From assembly GCF_021729865.1 (NCBI RefSeq), contig NZ_CP063400.1:4092001-4156000 (forward strand): 64,000 nucleotides of DNA. Direction: 5' to 3'. This document shows, one piece after another, positions 8,201 to 17,295 of the stretch. The stretch's first letter is position 1. Every line of letters starts with the position of its first letter. Source of the stretch: Hydrogenophaga sp. SL48 (GTDB taxonomy: Bacteria; Pseudomonadota; Gammaproteobacteria; Burkholderiales; Burkholderiaceae_C). The notes beneath the pieces were generated by a model. It was not told where the DNA came from. It saw only the letters and a program-made list of their open reading frames with translations, and did not search any database. The translations under genes were made by a program, and so were the position numbers.

Positions 8201-9154
8201 TCAATCCAATGCCCGCCCGTACTGAACCATGCTGACCTGCTTCAGCGCCTTCATCATCACCTTGGCCGCGGGCGAGAGCAGGCGGTCGGTGCGGGTGATG
8301 ATGCCGAAGGCGTCCATGTGGCAGGGCATGGCCAGCGGCAGCACCGAGACGATGCCGTGTGAGGCGTAGTAGTGGGCCACGTCGGCCGCGAGCACGGCCA
8401 CCATGTCGCTCTGCTGCAGCATGCGGGTGATGAACAGCAGGGCCGAGGTCTCGATGGTGTTGATCGGTGGCGCCAGGCCGTCCTGCTGGAACATCAGGTC
8501 GAAGCGGTGGCGCAGCACGCTGCCGGCCGGCGGCACGATCCAGCCCGCCGCGAGCACGTCGCGCAGGGTCAGGCCGCTGGTGCCCAGCAGCGGGTGGCCC
8601 GGGCGGGTGATGGCGCAGATCAGCTCTTCGGTCAGTGGCTCGTAGCGCAGGTGGGACTTGTCGTGCTCGGCAAACAGGCGGCCCACCACGATGTCGAGCT
8701 TGCCCTGCTCCAGCCGCTCGAGCAGCACCGGGCTGGTCTCGATGTCGAGCGAGATGCGCAGGCTGGGGTGCGCCTGCTTGACCTGGGCCACGGCCGCCGG
8801 CAGCAGGGTCAGGCCGGGCGAGGTGATGGCGCCGATGCCCACCTGCCCGTAGTGGCCGGTCTTGAGCGCGTTGAGTTCGTCGTGCGCCTGGTTCAGGCTG
8901 GCCAGCGCCATGCGCGCGTGCCGGATCATGGTCTCGCCGTACCAGGTGGGCCGCATGCCCCGGGGCAGGCGCTCGAACAACGGCACCTCCAGCACGTCCT
9001 CCAGGTCCTTCAGCAGCTTGGACGCGGCGGGCTGCGTCATGCTGAGCACCTGGGCCGCACGGTGGATGTTGCCCTCCTCGGCCAGCGCCACCAGCAGCAG
9101 CAGCTGGCGGGTCTTGAGGCGCGCACGGATGAACCAGTGGTTGTAGGTGCTCAT
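8201..9154 (-). CDS. LysR-family transcriptional regulator (GbpR-like)
   Basis: This 317-residue protein has an N-terminal winged helix (residues about 15-75, RLKTRQLLLLVALAEEGNI...MTQPAASKLLKDLE) and a LysR effector-binding domain (about 100-305). It diverges from the aldehyde dehydrogenase gene that opens the sugar import and catabolism operon containing a chvE homologue. In Agrobacterium the LysR protein GbpR controls chvE in response to galactose and arabinose. By analogy this gene is probably the local sugar-responsive activator. It could bind the ATATGTAT-containing regions on either side of it. Confidence 0.87.
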   Translation of the reverse strand: MSTYNHWFIRARLKTRQLLLLVALAEEGNIHRAAQVLSMTQPAASKLLKDLEDVLEVPLFERLPRGMRPTWYGETMIRHARMALASLNQAHDELNALKTGHYGQVGIGAITSPGLTLLPAAVAQVKQAHPSLRISLDIETSPVLLERLEQGKLDIVVGRLFAEHDKSHLRYEPLTEELICAITRPGHPLLGTSGLTLRDVLAAGWIVPPAGSVLRHRFDLMFQQDGLAPPINTIETSALLFITRMLQQSDMVAVLAADVAHYYASHGIVSVLPLAMPCHMDAFGIITRTDRLLSPAAKVMMKALKQVSMVQYGRALD

Positions 9155-9279
9155 GGGATGGGGGGGGTGAGGTGGGGTTTTCCAGAATCCGAAGACAGAT
9201 ATGTATTTTGTCCAAAAAACGATTGGATTGATATGAAAATCAAACCTAGACTGCAGCCCGGCACATCAGAAGGACCTCC
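9155..9279. promoter_or_regulatory. Divergent LysR/aldehyde dehydrogenase control region
   Basis: This AT-richer 125-bp gap holds ATATGTAT at 9199-9206, the same octamer (reverse complement) found at 7261-7268. A TTGTCC...TATGAA pair around 9208-9237 has roughly promoter spacing toward the operon. An AGAAGGACC ribosome-binding site precedes the ATG at 9280. No perfect palindrome is obvious. Confidence 0.45.
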
Positions 9280-10731
9280 ATGAAGCTCGGCGACATGCAG
9301 CAGAACCCCCGCCACCTGATCAACGGGCGCTGGGAGATCGGCACCACCACCGGGGTGAGCACCAACCCGTCGGACACCCGCGAGGTGGTGGCCGAGTACG
9401 CCCGGGCCGACCGCAACCAGACCGAGCTGGCCATCCGCGCCGCCGCAGACGCCCTGCCCCACTGGAGCCACAGCACCCCCCAGCGCCGCGCCGACGTGCT
9501 CGACCAGATCGGCAGCGAGCTGCTGGCGCGCAAGGACGAACTGGGCGCGCTGCTGTCCCGCGAAGAGGGCAAGACGCTGCCCGAGGGCGTGGGCGAGGTG
9601 GCGCGCGCCGGCCAGATCTTCAAGTTCTTCGCTGGCGAGGCGCTGCGGGTGCAGGGCGAGCTCATGGCCTCGGTGCGCCCGGGCGTGCAGGTGGACGTGA
9701 CCCGCGAACCCGTGGGCGTGGTGGGCATCATCGCGCCCTGGAACTTCCCCTTCGCGATCCCCGCCTGGAAGATCGCGCCGGCCCTGGCCTACGGCAACAC
9801 CGTGGTCTTCAAGCCGGCCGAGCTGGTGCCGGCCTGTGCCTGGGCGCTGGCCGAGATCATCAACCGCTGCGGCCTGCCGGCCGGCGTGTTCAACCTGGTC
9901 ATGGGCAGCGGCCGCGAGGTCGGCCAGACGCTGGTCGACCACCCGCTGGTCAACGCGCTGAGCTTCACCGGCTCGGTGTCCACTGGCGAGCGCATCCTGC
10001 AGGCCGCCACGGCGCGGCGCGCCAAGGTGCAGCTGGAGATGGGCGGCAAGAACCCGCTGGTGGTGCTGGCCGACGCCGACCTGGACCAGGCCATCGACTG
10101 CGCGCTGCAGGGCTCGTACTTCTCGACCGGCCAGCGCTGCACGGCGTCGAGCCGCCTGATCGTGGAAGCCAAGGTGCACGACGCCTTCGTGGCCCGGCTG
10201 CGCCAGCGCCTGGAGGCGCTCAAGGTGGGCCACGCGCTGGAGCGCGGCACCCAGATGGGCCCGGTGGTGGACGCCAGCCAGCTGGACCAGAACCTGGCCT
10301 ACGTGGACATCGCGCGCAACGAGGGCGCCGAACACGTCTGGGGCGGCCAGCGGCTGGAGCGCCCGACGCCCGGCCACTACATGAGCCCGGCCCTGTTCCT
10401 GGCGAAACCCGAGCACCGCATCGCCCGCGAAGAGGTGTTCGGCCCGGTGGCCTGCGTGCTGCGCGCCGACGGCTACGAACACGCGCTGGCGCTCGCCAAC
10501 GACACCCCCTTTGGCCTGTGCGCGGGCATCTGCACCACCTCGCTCAAGCACGCCATGCACTTCAAACGCCACGCCGAGGTCGGGATGACCATGGTCAACC
10601 TGCCCACGGCGGGCGTCGATTTCCATGTGCCGTTTGGTGGGCGCAAGGACTCGAGCCACGGCTCGCGCGAACAAGGCCGTTACGCGGCAGAGTTTTACAC
10701 CACCGTCAAGACCGGCTACATGCTGGCCTGA
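9280..10731 (+). CDS. Aldehyde dehydrogenase, probable alpha-ketoglutarate semialdehyde dehydrogenase
   Basis: The 483-residue enzyme belongs to the NAD(P)-dependent aldehyde dehydrogenases. Visible motifs are IIAPWNFPFAIPAWK (residues about 150-164), the catalytic glutamate E253 in LEMGGKNPL, and the catalytic cysteine C287 in STGQRCTASSR. FGPVACVLRAD and PFGGRKDSSHGSREQG follow near the C-terminus. In the Weimberg route the last step oxidises 2-oxoglutarate semialdehyde to 2-oxoglutarate. The dehydratases for the preceding steps are encoded downstream in the same direction, so this assignment is well supported by context. The gene opens the transport and catabolism operon and is followed 47 bp later by ytfQ. 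Confidence 0.87.
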   Translation: MKLGDMQQNPRHLINGRWEIGTTTGVSTNPSDTREVVAEYARADRNQTELAIRAAADALPHWSHSTPQRRADVLDQIGSELLARKDELGALLSREEGKTLPEGVGEVARAGQIFKFFAGEALRVQGELMASVRPGVQVDVTREPVGVVGIIAPWNFPFAIPAWKIAPALAYGNTVVFKPAELVPACAWALAEIINRCGLPAGVFNLVMGSGREVGQTLVDHPLVNALSFTGSVSTGERILQAATARRAKVQLEMGGKNPLVVLADADLDQAIDCALQGSYFSTGQRCTASSRLIVEAKVHDAFVARLRQRLEALKVGHALERGTQMGPVVDASQLDQNLAYVDIARNEGAEHVWGGQRLERPTPGHYMSPALFLAKPEHRIAREEVFGPVACVLRADGYEHALALANDTPFGLCAGICTTSLKHAMHFKRHAEVGMTMVNLPTAGVDFHVPFGGRKDSSHGSREQGRYAAEFYTTVKTGYMLA

Positions 10732-10778
10732 TCGCTTCGTCAGACATCGCCCTTCCCTTTCAACCAGGAGACAACACC

Positions 10779-11744
10779 ATGAAACTGAACCGCAGAACCC
10801 TCGCCGCCGCCATCGCCTGTGCCCCCATCGCCGGTCTGCTGCCGGCCACCGCCTGGGCGCAGAAGCCCATCGTGCTGGGCTTCAGCCAGGTCGGTGCCGA
10901 GAGCGAATGGCGCACCGCCAACACCGAGTCGATCAAGTCCGCCGCCAAGGAGGCCGGCATCGAGCTCAAGTTCTCCGACGCCCAGCAGAAGCAGGAAAAC
11001 CAGATCAAGGCGATCCGCGCCTTCATCGCCCAGAAGGTGGACGTGATCGCGTTCTCGCCGGTGGTCGAGTCGGGCTGGGAGCCGGTGCTGCGCGAGGCCA
11101 AGGCCGCCAAGATCCCGGTGGTGTTGACCGACCGCGCGGTGAACACCAAGGACGATTCGCTGTATGTGTCCTTCATGGGCTCGGACTTCGTCGAAGAAGG
11201 CCGCAAGGCCGGCCGCTGGCTGGTCGAGAAGATGAAAGACCAGAAGGGCGAGGTCAACATCGTCGAGCTGCAGGGCACCGTGGGCTCGGCCCCGGCCATC
11301 GACCGCAAGAAGGGCTTCGAGGAAATCATCAAGGCCGACCCGAAGTTCAAGATCATCCGCAGCCAGACCGGTGACTTCACCCGCGCCAAGGGCAAGGAAG
11401 TGATGGAAGCCTTCCTGAAGGCCGAAGGCAAGAAGATCAACGTGCTGTATGCGCACAACGACGACATGGCCATCGGCGCGATCCAGGCCATCGAAGAGGC
11501 CGGCATGAAGCCCGCCAAGGACATCACCATCATCTCGATCGACGCCGTGAAGGGCGCCTTCGAGGCCATGATCGCCGGCAAGCTCAACGTGTCGGTCGAA
11601 TGCAGCCCGCTGCTTGGCCCGCAGCTGATGGCCGCCGTGAAGGACATCAAGGCCGGCAAGGCGGTGCAGAAACGCATCGTCACCGAAGAAGGCATCTTCC
11701 CGATGGAAGTCGCTGCCAAAGAGTTCCCCAAGCGCAAGTACTGA
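10779..11744 (+). CDS. ytfQ: Sugar ABC transporter substrate-binding protein (YtfQ-like)
   Basis: This 321-residue periplasmic binding protein has a signal peptide (MKLNRRTLAAAIACAPIAGLLPATAWA). The mature protein follows the YtfQ pattern, beginning KPIVLGFSQVGAESEWRTANT and containing YVSFMGSDFVEEGRKAGRW and NVLYAHNDDMAIGAI. E. coli YtfQ binds galactofuranose; relatives bind arabinose or galactose. Its own ATPase and permeases (ytfR, ytfT, yjfF) lie 4 kb downstream, separated from it by the complete chvE-gguA-gguB transporter. The ATG at 10779 has the ribosome-binding site CCAGGAGACAA. A strong GC hairpin follows the gene. Confidence 0.9.
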   Translation: MKLNRRTLAAAIACAPIAGLLPATAWAQKPIVLGFSQVGAESEWRTANTESIKSAAKEAGIELKFSDAQQKQENQIKAIRAFIAQKVDVIAFSPVVESGWEPVLREAKAAKIPVVLTDRAVNTKDDSLYVSFMGSDFVEEGRKAGRWLVEKMKDQKGEVNIVELQGTVGSAPAIDRKKGFEEIIKADPKFKIIRSQTGDFTRAKGKEVMEAFLKAEGKKINVLYAHNDDMAIGAIQAIEEAGMKPAKDITIISIDAVKGAFEAMIAGKLNVSVECSPLLGPQLMAAVKDIKAGKAVQKRIVTEEGIFPMEVAAKEFPKRKY

Positions 11745-11769
11745 TCCGGCCCACGGATCACCCCCAACC

Positions 11770-11793
11770 CCGCGCGCCCGCAGAGGCGCGCGG
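11770..11793 (+). promoter_or_regulatory. Intercistronic GC hairpin after ytfQ
   Basis: CCGCGCGCC-cgcaga-GGCGCGCGG gives a perfect 9-bp stem with a 6-base loop. No T-tract follows, so it is more likely an mRNA 3'-end-protecting structure or partial attenuator than a terminator. Such hairpins often follow binding-protein genes and help keep binding protein in excess over membrane components. Confidence 0.55.
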
Positions 11794-11819
11794 TTCAACA
11801 GAAGACCGGAGACCCCTTC

Positions 11820-12884
11820 ATGAAACGTGCAACCCTCAAGACCCTGCTGGCCGCCCTGGCGCTGGGCGCCGTCGGCGCCTCGGCGCTGGCGCAGGACAAA
11901 GGCAGCATCGGCATCTCGATGCCGACCAAATCGTCGGCGCGCTGGATCGCCGACGGCGACAACATGGTCAAGGTGCTCAAGGAGCGCGGCTACAAGACCG
12001 ACCTGCAGTACGCCGACGACGACATCCCGAACCAGCTGGCACAGATCGAGAACATGATCACCAAGGGCGCCAAGGTGCTGGTGATCGCCTCCATCGACGG
12101 CACCACGCTGTCGCGCGTGCTGCAGAGCGCGGCCGACAAGGGCGTGAAGGTCATTGCCTACGACCGCCTGATCAAGGGTTCGAAGAACGTGGACTACTAC
12201 GCCACCTTCGACAACTTCCAGGTCGGCGTGCTGCAGGCCAATTCCATCGTCGACAAGCTCGGCCTCAAGCAGGGCAAGGGCCCGTTCAACATCGAACTCT
12301 TCGGTGGCTCGCCCGACGACAACAACGCCTTCTTCTTCTACGACGGCGCCATGAGCGTGCTCAAGCCCTACATCGACAGCGGCAAGCTGGTGGTGCGCAG
12401 CAAGCAGCTGGGCATGAACAAGGTCGGCACGCTGCGCTGGGACGGCGCGGTCGCGCAGGCCCGCATGGACAACCTGCTCTCGGCGTTCTATGGCAAGGAC
12501 AAGGTGCACGCCGTGCTCTCGCCCTACGACGGCCTGTCGATCGGCATCCTGTCCTCGCTCAAGGGCGTGGGCTACTGCACGGCGCAACAGCCCTGCCCGG
12601 TGGTCAGCGGCCAGGACGCGGAAGTGCCCTCGGTCAAGTCCATCCTCAAGGGCGAGCAGTCCTCGACCGTGTTCAAGGACACGCGCGAGCTGGCCAAGGT
12701 CGCGGCCAACATGGTGGACGCCACGCTCTCGGGCAAGCAGCCCGAGATCAACGACACCAAGACCTACAACAACGGCGTGAAGGTCGTGCCCTCGTACCTG
12801 CTCAAGCCGGTGTCGGTGGACGCGTCCAACTGGAACAGCGTGCTGGTCGGCAGCGGTTACTACAAGGAATCGCAGATCAAGTGA
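11820..12884 (+). CDS. chvE: Multiple-monosaccharide-binding protein ChvE
   Basis: This 354-residue periplasmic protein has a signal peptide ending near ALAQDKG and closely follows the ChvE/XylF pattern. Recognisable parts are [67 protein letters not shown] and [12 protein letters not shown]. ChvE binds galactose, arabinose, xylose and related sugars for import; in Agrobacterium it also signals to VirA. Here it sits directly before its partners gguA and gguB, so transport is the supported role. The gene is followed by a GC-rich hairpin before gguA. Confidence 0.92.
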   Translation: MKRATLKTLLAALALGAVGASALAQDKGSIGISMPTKSSARWIADGDNMVKVLKERGYKTDLQYADDDIPNQLAQIENMITKGAKVLVIASIDGTTLSRVLQSAADKGVKVIAYDRLIKGSKNVDYYATFDNFQVGVLQANSIVDKLGLKQGKGPFNIELFGGSPDDNNAFFFYDGAMSVLKPYIDSGKLVVRSKQLGMNKVGTLRWDGAVAQARMDNLLSAFYGKDKVHAVLSPYDGLSIGILSSLKGVGYCTAQQPCPVVSGQDAEVPSVKSILKGEQSSTVFKDTRELAKVAANMVDATLSGKQPEINDTKTYNNGVKVVPSYLLKPVSVDASNWNSVLVGSGYYKESQIK

Positions 12885-12907
12885 GCCTCCCCGCCGGTTG
12901 ACCCCCA

Positions 12908-12939
12908 CCGCCCGCGAGCCCACCCGGCCCCGCGGGCGG
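12908..12939 (+). promoter_or_regulatory. Intercistronic GC hairpin after chvE
   Basis: CCGCCCGCG (12908-12916) pairs with CGCGGGCGG (12931-12939), a 9-bp stem with a 14-base loop and no T-tract. It repeats the arrangement seen after ytfQ: a binding-protein gene followed by a strong hairpin ahead of the ATPase gene. Confidence 0.55.
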
Positions 12940-12988
12940 CGGATCTTCCGCGCGGGATGTTCCCGGCCTCCACGGACACGTCCAGACC

Positions 12989-14506
12989 ATGTTGCTCGAA
13001 ATGCGGAACATCCGCAAAACCTTCCCCGGGGTGGTGGCGCTCAACCAGGTGAACCTGCGCGTGCGCGCGGGGGAAATCCACGCCATCGTGGGTGAAAACG
13101 GCGCCGGCAAATCGACCCTGATGAAGGTGCTCTCCGGGGTCTACCCCCACGGCAGCTACAGCGGCGAGATCGTCTTCGAAGGGCAGGAACGCCGCTTCGA
13201 CGGCATCCGCGACAGCGAACACCTGGGGGTGATCATCATCCACCAGGAGCTCGCGCTGGTGCCGCTGCTGTCGATCGCGGAGAACATCTTCCTGGGCAAC
13301 GAACCGGCCCGATTCGGTGTGATCGACTGGATGGTCGCGCACAGCAAGACGCAGGCGCTGCTGGCCAAAGTGGGCCTGAAGGAATCACCCGAGACCCTGA
13401 TCACCCACCTCGGCGTGGGCAAGCAGCAGCTGGTGGAGATCGCCAAGGCGCTGTCGCGCCAGGTGAAGCTGCTGATCCTGGACGAACCCACCGCCAGCCT
13501 GAACGAAAACGACAGCCAGGCGCTGCTCGACCTGCTGCTCGAACTGAAAAGCCAGGGCATCACCTGCATCCTGATCTCGCACAAGCTCAACGAAATTTCC
13601 CGCGTCGCCGATTCCATCACCATCCTGCGCGACGGCAGCACGGTGGAGACGCTCGACTGCCGCGCCGGCGCCGTCAGCGAAGACCGCGTGATCCAGGCCA
13701 TGGTGGGCCGCGAGATGGCCGACCGCTACCCCCGGCGCCAGCCTGACATCGGCGACACCGTGTTCGAGGTGCGCGACTGGCGCGCCTTCCACCCGCACCA
13801 CAGCGAGCGCGAGTTCATCAAAGGCATCGATCTGCAGGTGAAGCGCGGCGAGATCGTGGGCATCGCCGGGCTCATGGGCGCGGGCCGCACCGAGCTGGCC
13901 ATGAGCATCTTCGGCCGCTCGTGGGGCCACCGCATCAGCGGCGAAGTGCGGCTGCACGGCCAGCCCATCGACGTGAGCACGGTGGAAAAAGCCGTGCGCC
14001 ACGGTCTGGCCTACGTCACCGAAGACCGCAAGGGCAACGGCCTGGTGCTGAGCGAAGACATCCAGTTCAACGTGTCGCTGGCCCACCTGGGCGGCGTGTC
14101 GACCGCCACCGTGATCGACAACGGCCGCGAGCACCGGGTGGCCGAGGGCTACCGCGAGAAGCTGCGCATCCGCTGCTCGGGCGTGGACCAGAAAACCCTC
14201 AACCTCTCGGGCGGCAACCAGCAGAAGGTGGTGCTGAGCAAGTGGCTCTTCACCAACCCCGAGGTGCTGATCCTCGACGAGCCCACGCGCGGCATCGACG
14301 TCGGCGCCAAGTACGAGATCTACACCCTCATCGCGCAGCTCGCGGCCGAGGGCAAGTGCGTGATCGTGATCTCGTCGGAAATGCCCGAGCTGCTCGGCAT
14401 CACCGACCGCCTCTACGTGATGAACGAAGGCCGCTTCATCGCCGAGATGCCCACGGCAGAAGCCTCCCAGGAACGAATCATGCGAGCGATCGTGAAAGCC
14501 AGCTGA
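12989..14506 (+). CDS. gguA: Sugar ABC transporter ATP-binding protein (GguA/MmsA)
   Basis: The 505-residue protein carries two ATPase domains, as in all CUT2 sugar importers. The first has Walker [10 protein letters not shown] (about residue 33), Q-loop [10 protein letters not shown] and Walker [12 protein letters not shown]. The second has a degenerate Walker A ([10 protein letters not shown]), [15 protein letters not shown] and [12 protein letters not shown]. It energises uptake of sugars delivered by ChvE through GguB. The ATG at 12989 starts a compact N-terminus ([19 protein letters not shown]). The next gene begins one base after its stop, so translation is probably coupled. Confidence 0.93.
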   Translation: MLLEMRNIRKTFPGVVALNQVNLRVRAGEIHAIVGENGAGKSTLMKVLSGVYPHGSYSGEIVFEGQERRFDGIRDSEHLGVIIIHQELALVPLLSIAENIFLGNEPARFGVIDWMVAHSKTQALLAKVGLKESPETLITHLGVGKQQLVEIAKALSRQVKLLILDEPTASLNENDSQALLDLLLELKSQGITCILISHKLNEISRVADSITILRDGSTVETLDCRAGAVSEDRVIQAMVGREMADRYPRRQPDIGDTVFEVRDWRAFHPHHSEREFIKGIDLQVKRGEIVGIAGLMGAGRTELAMSIFGRSWGHRISGEVRLHGQPIDVSTVEKAVRHGLAYVTEDRKGNGLVLSEDIQFNVSLAHLGGVSTATVIDNGREHRVAEGYREKLRIRCSGVDQKTLNLSGGNQQKVVLSKWLFTNPEVLILDEPTRGIDVGAKYEIYTLIAQLAAEGKCVIVISSEMPELLGITDRLYVMNEGRFIAEMPTAEASQERIMRAIVKAS

Positions 14507-14507
14507 G

Positions 14508-15734
14508 ATGAACCAGACCCCCACCCCCACCGCGGTGTCCCCCGACACCAACGCCGTTCCGGCGGCCGCTCACGGCAAGTCGCCGCTGGACCACCTGAAG
14601 CACAACTTCCGCGAGTACGGCATGTTGATCACGCTGGTGGCCATCATGGGCTTCTTCCAGTACATGACCGACGGCACGCTGATGCAGCCGCTCAACCTCA
14701 CCAACCTGGTGCTGCAGAACAGCTACATCGTCATCATGGCGCTGGGCATGTTGCTGGTGATCGTGGCCGGCCACATCGACCTCTCGGTGGGCTCGGTCTG
14801 CGGCTTCATCGGCGCGCTGGCGGCGGTGCTGATGGTGGAATACGAATGGCACTTCGTGCCCGCCTCCATCGTGTGCCTGCTGTGCGGCGGCCTGATCGGC
14901 GCGGCGCAGGGCTGGTTCGTCGCCTTCTCGCGCATCCCGTCCTTCATCGTCACGCTCGCGGGCATGCTGGTGTTCAAGGGCCTGGCGCTGGCGCTGCTGG
15001 CCGGCCAGTCGGTGGGGCCGTTTCCCGATGCCTTCCAGATGCTCAGCTCGGGCTTCATCCCCGACCTGTTCGACGCCGAAGGCCTGCGCCTGACCTCGCT
15101 GCTGCTGGGCGTGGCGGTGGCCGCAGCGCTGACCGTGGCCGGCGTGCGCGCCCGCGCCAACCGGCTCAAGCACGGTGTGCACGCCGAACCCGCCGTGTTC
15201 TTCCTGATCAAGACCGCCGTGTTCGCCGCGCTGCTGATCTACTTTGCCTACCTGATGGCCTCGTACAAGGGCCTGCCCAATGTGCTGATCGTGATGGCGC
15301 TGCTGATCGTGCTGTTCGACTTCGTCACCAGCCGCACCACCATCGGCCGGCGCATCTACGCCATGGGCGGCAACGAGAAGGCCGCCAAGCTCTCGGGCAT
15401 CAAGACCGAGCGCCTGTCGTTCTACGCCTTCGTCAACATGGGCGTGCTCGCCGCGCTGGCCGGGCTGGTGTTCGCCGCGCGGCTGAACACCGCCACGCCC
15501 AAGGCCGGCCTGGGCTTCGAGCTCGACGTGATCGCCGCCTGCTTCATCGGCGGGGCCTCGGCCTCGGGCGGCGTGGGCAAGGTGATGGGCGCGGTCATCG
15601 GCGCTTTCATCATGGGCGTGATGAACAACGGCATGTCCATCCTCGGCATCGGCATCGATTACCAGCAGGTCATCAAGGGCGTGGTTCTGCTCGCAGCCGT
15701 GCTGGTCGATGTCTACAACAAGAACAAGGCTTGA
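14508..15734 (+). CDS. gguB: Sugar ABC transporter permease (GguB)
   Basis: The 408-residue polytopic membrane protein is of the CUT2 permease type (BPD_transp_2). It contains IVIMALGMLLVIVAGHIDLSVGSV and FIVTLAGMLVFKGLAL, with a longer linker (about 180-230) between membrane segments than ordinary RbsC-like permeases. That length is usual for the MmsB/GguB branch. It forms the channel for the ChvE-GguA system. The ATG at 14508 follows the gguA stop by one base. Confidence 0.92.
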   Translation: MNQTPTPTAVSPDTNAVPAAAHGKSPLDHLKHNFREYGMLITLVAIMGFFQYMTDGTLMQPLNLTNLVLQNSYIVIMALGMLLVIVAGHIDLSVGSVCGFIGALAAVLMVEYEWHFVPASIVCLLCGGLIGAAQGWFVAFSRIPSFIVTLAGMLVFKGLALALLAGQSVGPFPDAFQMLSSGFIPDLFDAEGLRLTSLLLGVAVAAALTVAGVRARANRLKHGVHAEPAVFFLIKTAVFAALLIYFAYLMASYKGLPNVLIVMALLIVLFDFVTSRTTIGRRIYAMGGNEKAAKLSGIKTERLSFYAFVNMGVLAALAGLVFAARLNTATPKAGLGFELDVIAACFIGGASASGGVGKVMGAVIGAFIMGVMNNGMSILGIGIDYQQVIKGVVLLAAVLVDVYNKNKA

Positions 15735-15768
15735 GGCCGTGCGCCTGTCGACCAAGCCCCCATTGACC

Positions 15769-17295
15769 ATGAACGCGACAACGCCCACCCCCGTGCTGGA
15801 ACTCACGGGCATCCACAAGCAGTTCTCGGGCATCACCGTGTTGCGCGACGTGCAGCTGCGCCTGTACCCGGGCGAGATCCACGCCCTGATGGGGCAGAAC
15901 GGCGCGGGCAAGTCCACGCTGATCAAGGTGCTCACCGGCGTGCTGGAGGCCAGCGGCGGACAGATGCGGTTGGGTGACCAGTCCGTGTGGCCTGACTCCC
16001 CGCGAGCCGCCCAGCGCCTGGGCATCAGCACCGTGTACCAGGAGGTCAACCTCTGCCCCAACCTCTCGGTGGCGGAAAACATCTTCGCCGGCCGCTACCC
16101 GCGCCTCGGCCTTGCGCAGGGCTTCCGCATCGACTGGGCCACGCTGAACCGGCGCGCCCGCGAGCTGGTTCATCGCATCGGGCTGGACATCGACGTGACG
16201 CGGCTGCTCTCCGACCACCCGGTGGCGGTGCAGCAGCTGGTGGCCATTGCGCGGGCGCTCAGCATCGAATCGCGTGTGCTGATCCTCGACGAACCCACCT
16301 CCAGCCTGGACGACGACGAGGTGCAGAAGCTGTTCGAGGTGCTGCGCCGCCTGCGCGGCGAGGGCTTGGCCATCGTGTTCGTGACCCACTTCCTGAACCA
16401 GGTCTACGCCATCTCCGACCGCATCACCGTGCTGCGCAACGGCAGCTGGGTCGGCGAATGGCCGGTGGGCGATTTGCCGGCGCAGGCGCTGATCGCCGCC
16501 ATGCTGGGCCGCGAGCTGGCCGCGCAGTCCACCGAGGCGCCCGTGTCGCCCGTGTTCGACGAGGCCACGCCGGCCCTGTTGCAGGCCGAGGGCCTGGGTC
16601 AGACTGGCCAGCTGCAGGCGGTGGACCTGCGGGTGCGCGCGGGCGAGGTGGTGGGCCTGGCCGGCCTGTTGGGCGCGGGCCGCACCGAGCTGGCGCGGCT
16701 GCTGTTCGGCCTGGAGACGCCCGACCGCGGCGTGCTGCGCATCGACGGAAAGACCGTGGCCTTCGCCAACCCCATGGACGCCATCCGCCACGGCCTGGCG
16801 CTGTGCCCCGAAGAGCGCAAGACCGACGGCATCGTGGCCGAGCTCTCGGTGCGCGAAAACATCGCGCTGGCACTGCAGGCGCGTTTGGGCGTGGGCAAGT
16901 TCCTCTCGCGCGCCGAGCAGACCGCCCTGGCCGAGCGCTACGTGAAGTTGCTGGGCATCAAGACCGAGAGCGTGGACAAGCCCATCGGCCTGCTCTCGGG
17001 TGGCAACCAGCAAAAGGCCATCCTGGCGCGCTGGCTCGCCATCGAGCCGCGCCTGCTGATCCTGGACGAACCCACGCGCGGCATCGATGTGGCCGCGAAG
17101 CAGGAAATCATGGAACAGATCCTGCGCCTCGCGCAGGCCGGCATGGCCGTGCTGTTCATCTCTTCCGAAATGAGTGAGGTGGTGCGCGTGGCGCACCGCA
17201 TCGTGGTGCTGCGCGACCGCCGCCTGGTGGGCGAGCTGCCCGCCGGGAGCAGCGAAGACGCTGTGTACGAACTGATTGCTGCCGAACATGAATGA
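15769..17295 (+). CDS. ytfR: Sugar ABC transporter ATP-binding protein (YtfR)
   Basis: This 508-residue tandem ATPase has Walker [24 protein letters not shown] and HFLNQVYAISDRI in its first half. [28 protein letters not shown] and [18 protein letters not shown] lie in the second. It matches the YtfR branch and pairs with YtfQ upstream and YtfT/YjfF downstream. The frame is open to 15709, inside gguB, but the ATG at 15769 (MNATTPTPVLELTGIHKQF) places the first beta-strand at the usual distance. Its 3' end overlaps ytfT by 8 bases. Confidence 0.92.
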   Translation: MNATTPTPVLELTGIHKQFSGITVLRDVQLRLYPGEIHALMGQNGAGKSTLIKVLTGVLEASGGQMRLGDQSVWPDSPRAAQRLGISTVYQEVNLCPNLSVAENIFAGRYPRLGLAQGFRIDWATLNRRARELVHRIGLDIDVTRLLSDHPVAVQQLVAIARALSIESRVLILDEPTSSLDDDEVQKLFEVLRRLRGEGLAIVFVTHFLNQVYAISDRITVLRNGSWVGEWPVGDLPAQALIAAMLGRELAAQSTEAPVSPVFDEATPALLQAEGLGQTGQLQAVDLRVRAGEVVGLAGLLGAGRTELARLLFGLETPDRGVLRIDGKTVAFANPMDAIRHGLALCPEERKTDGIVAELSVRENIALALQARLGVGKFLSRAEQTALAERYVKLLGIKTESVDKPIGLLSGGNQQKAILARWLAIEPRLLILDEPTRGIDVAAKQEIMEQILRLAQAGMAVLFISSEMSEVVRVAHRIVVLRDRRLVGELPAGSSEDAVYELIAAEHE

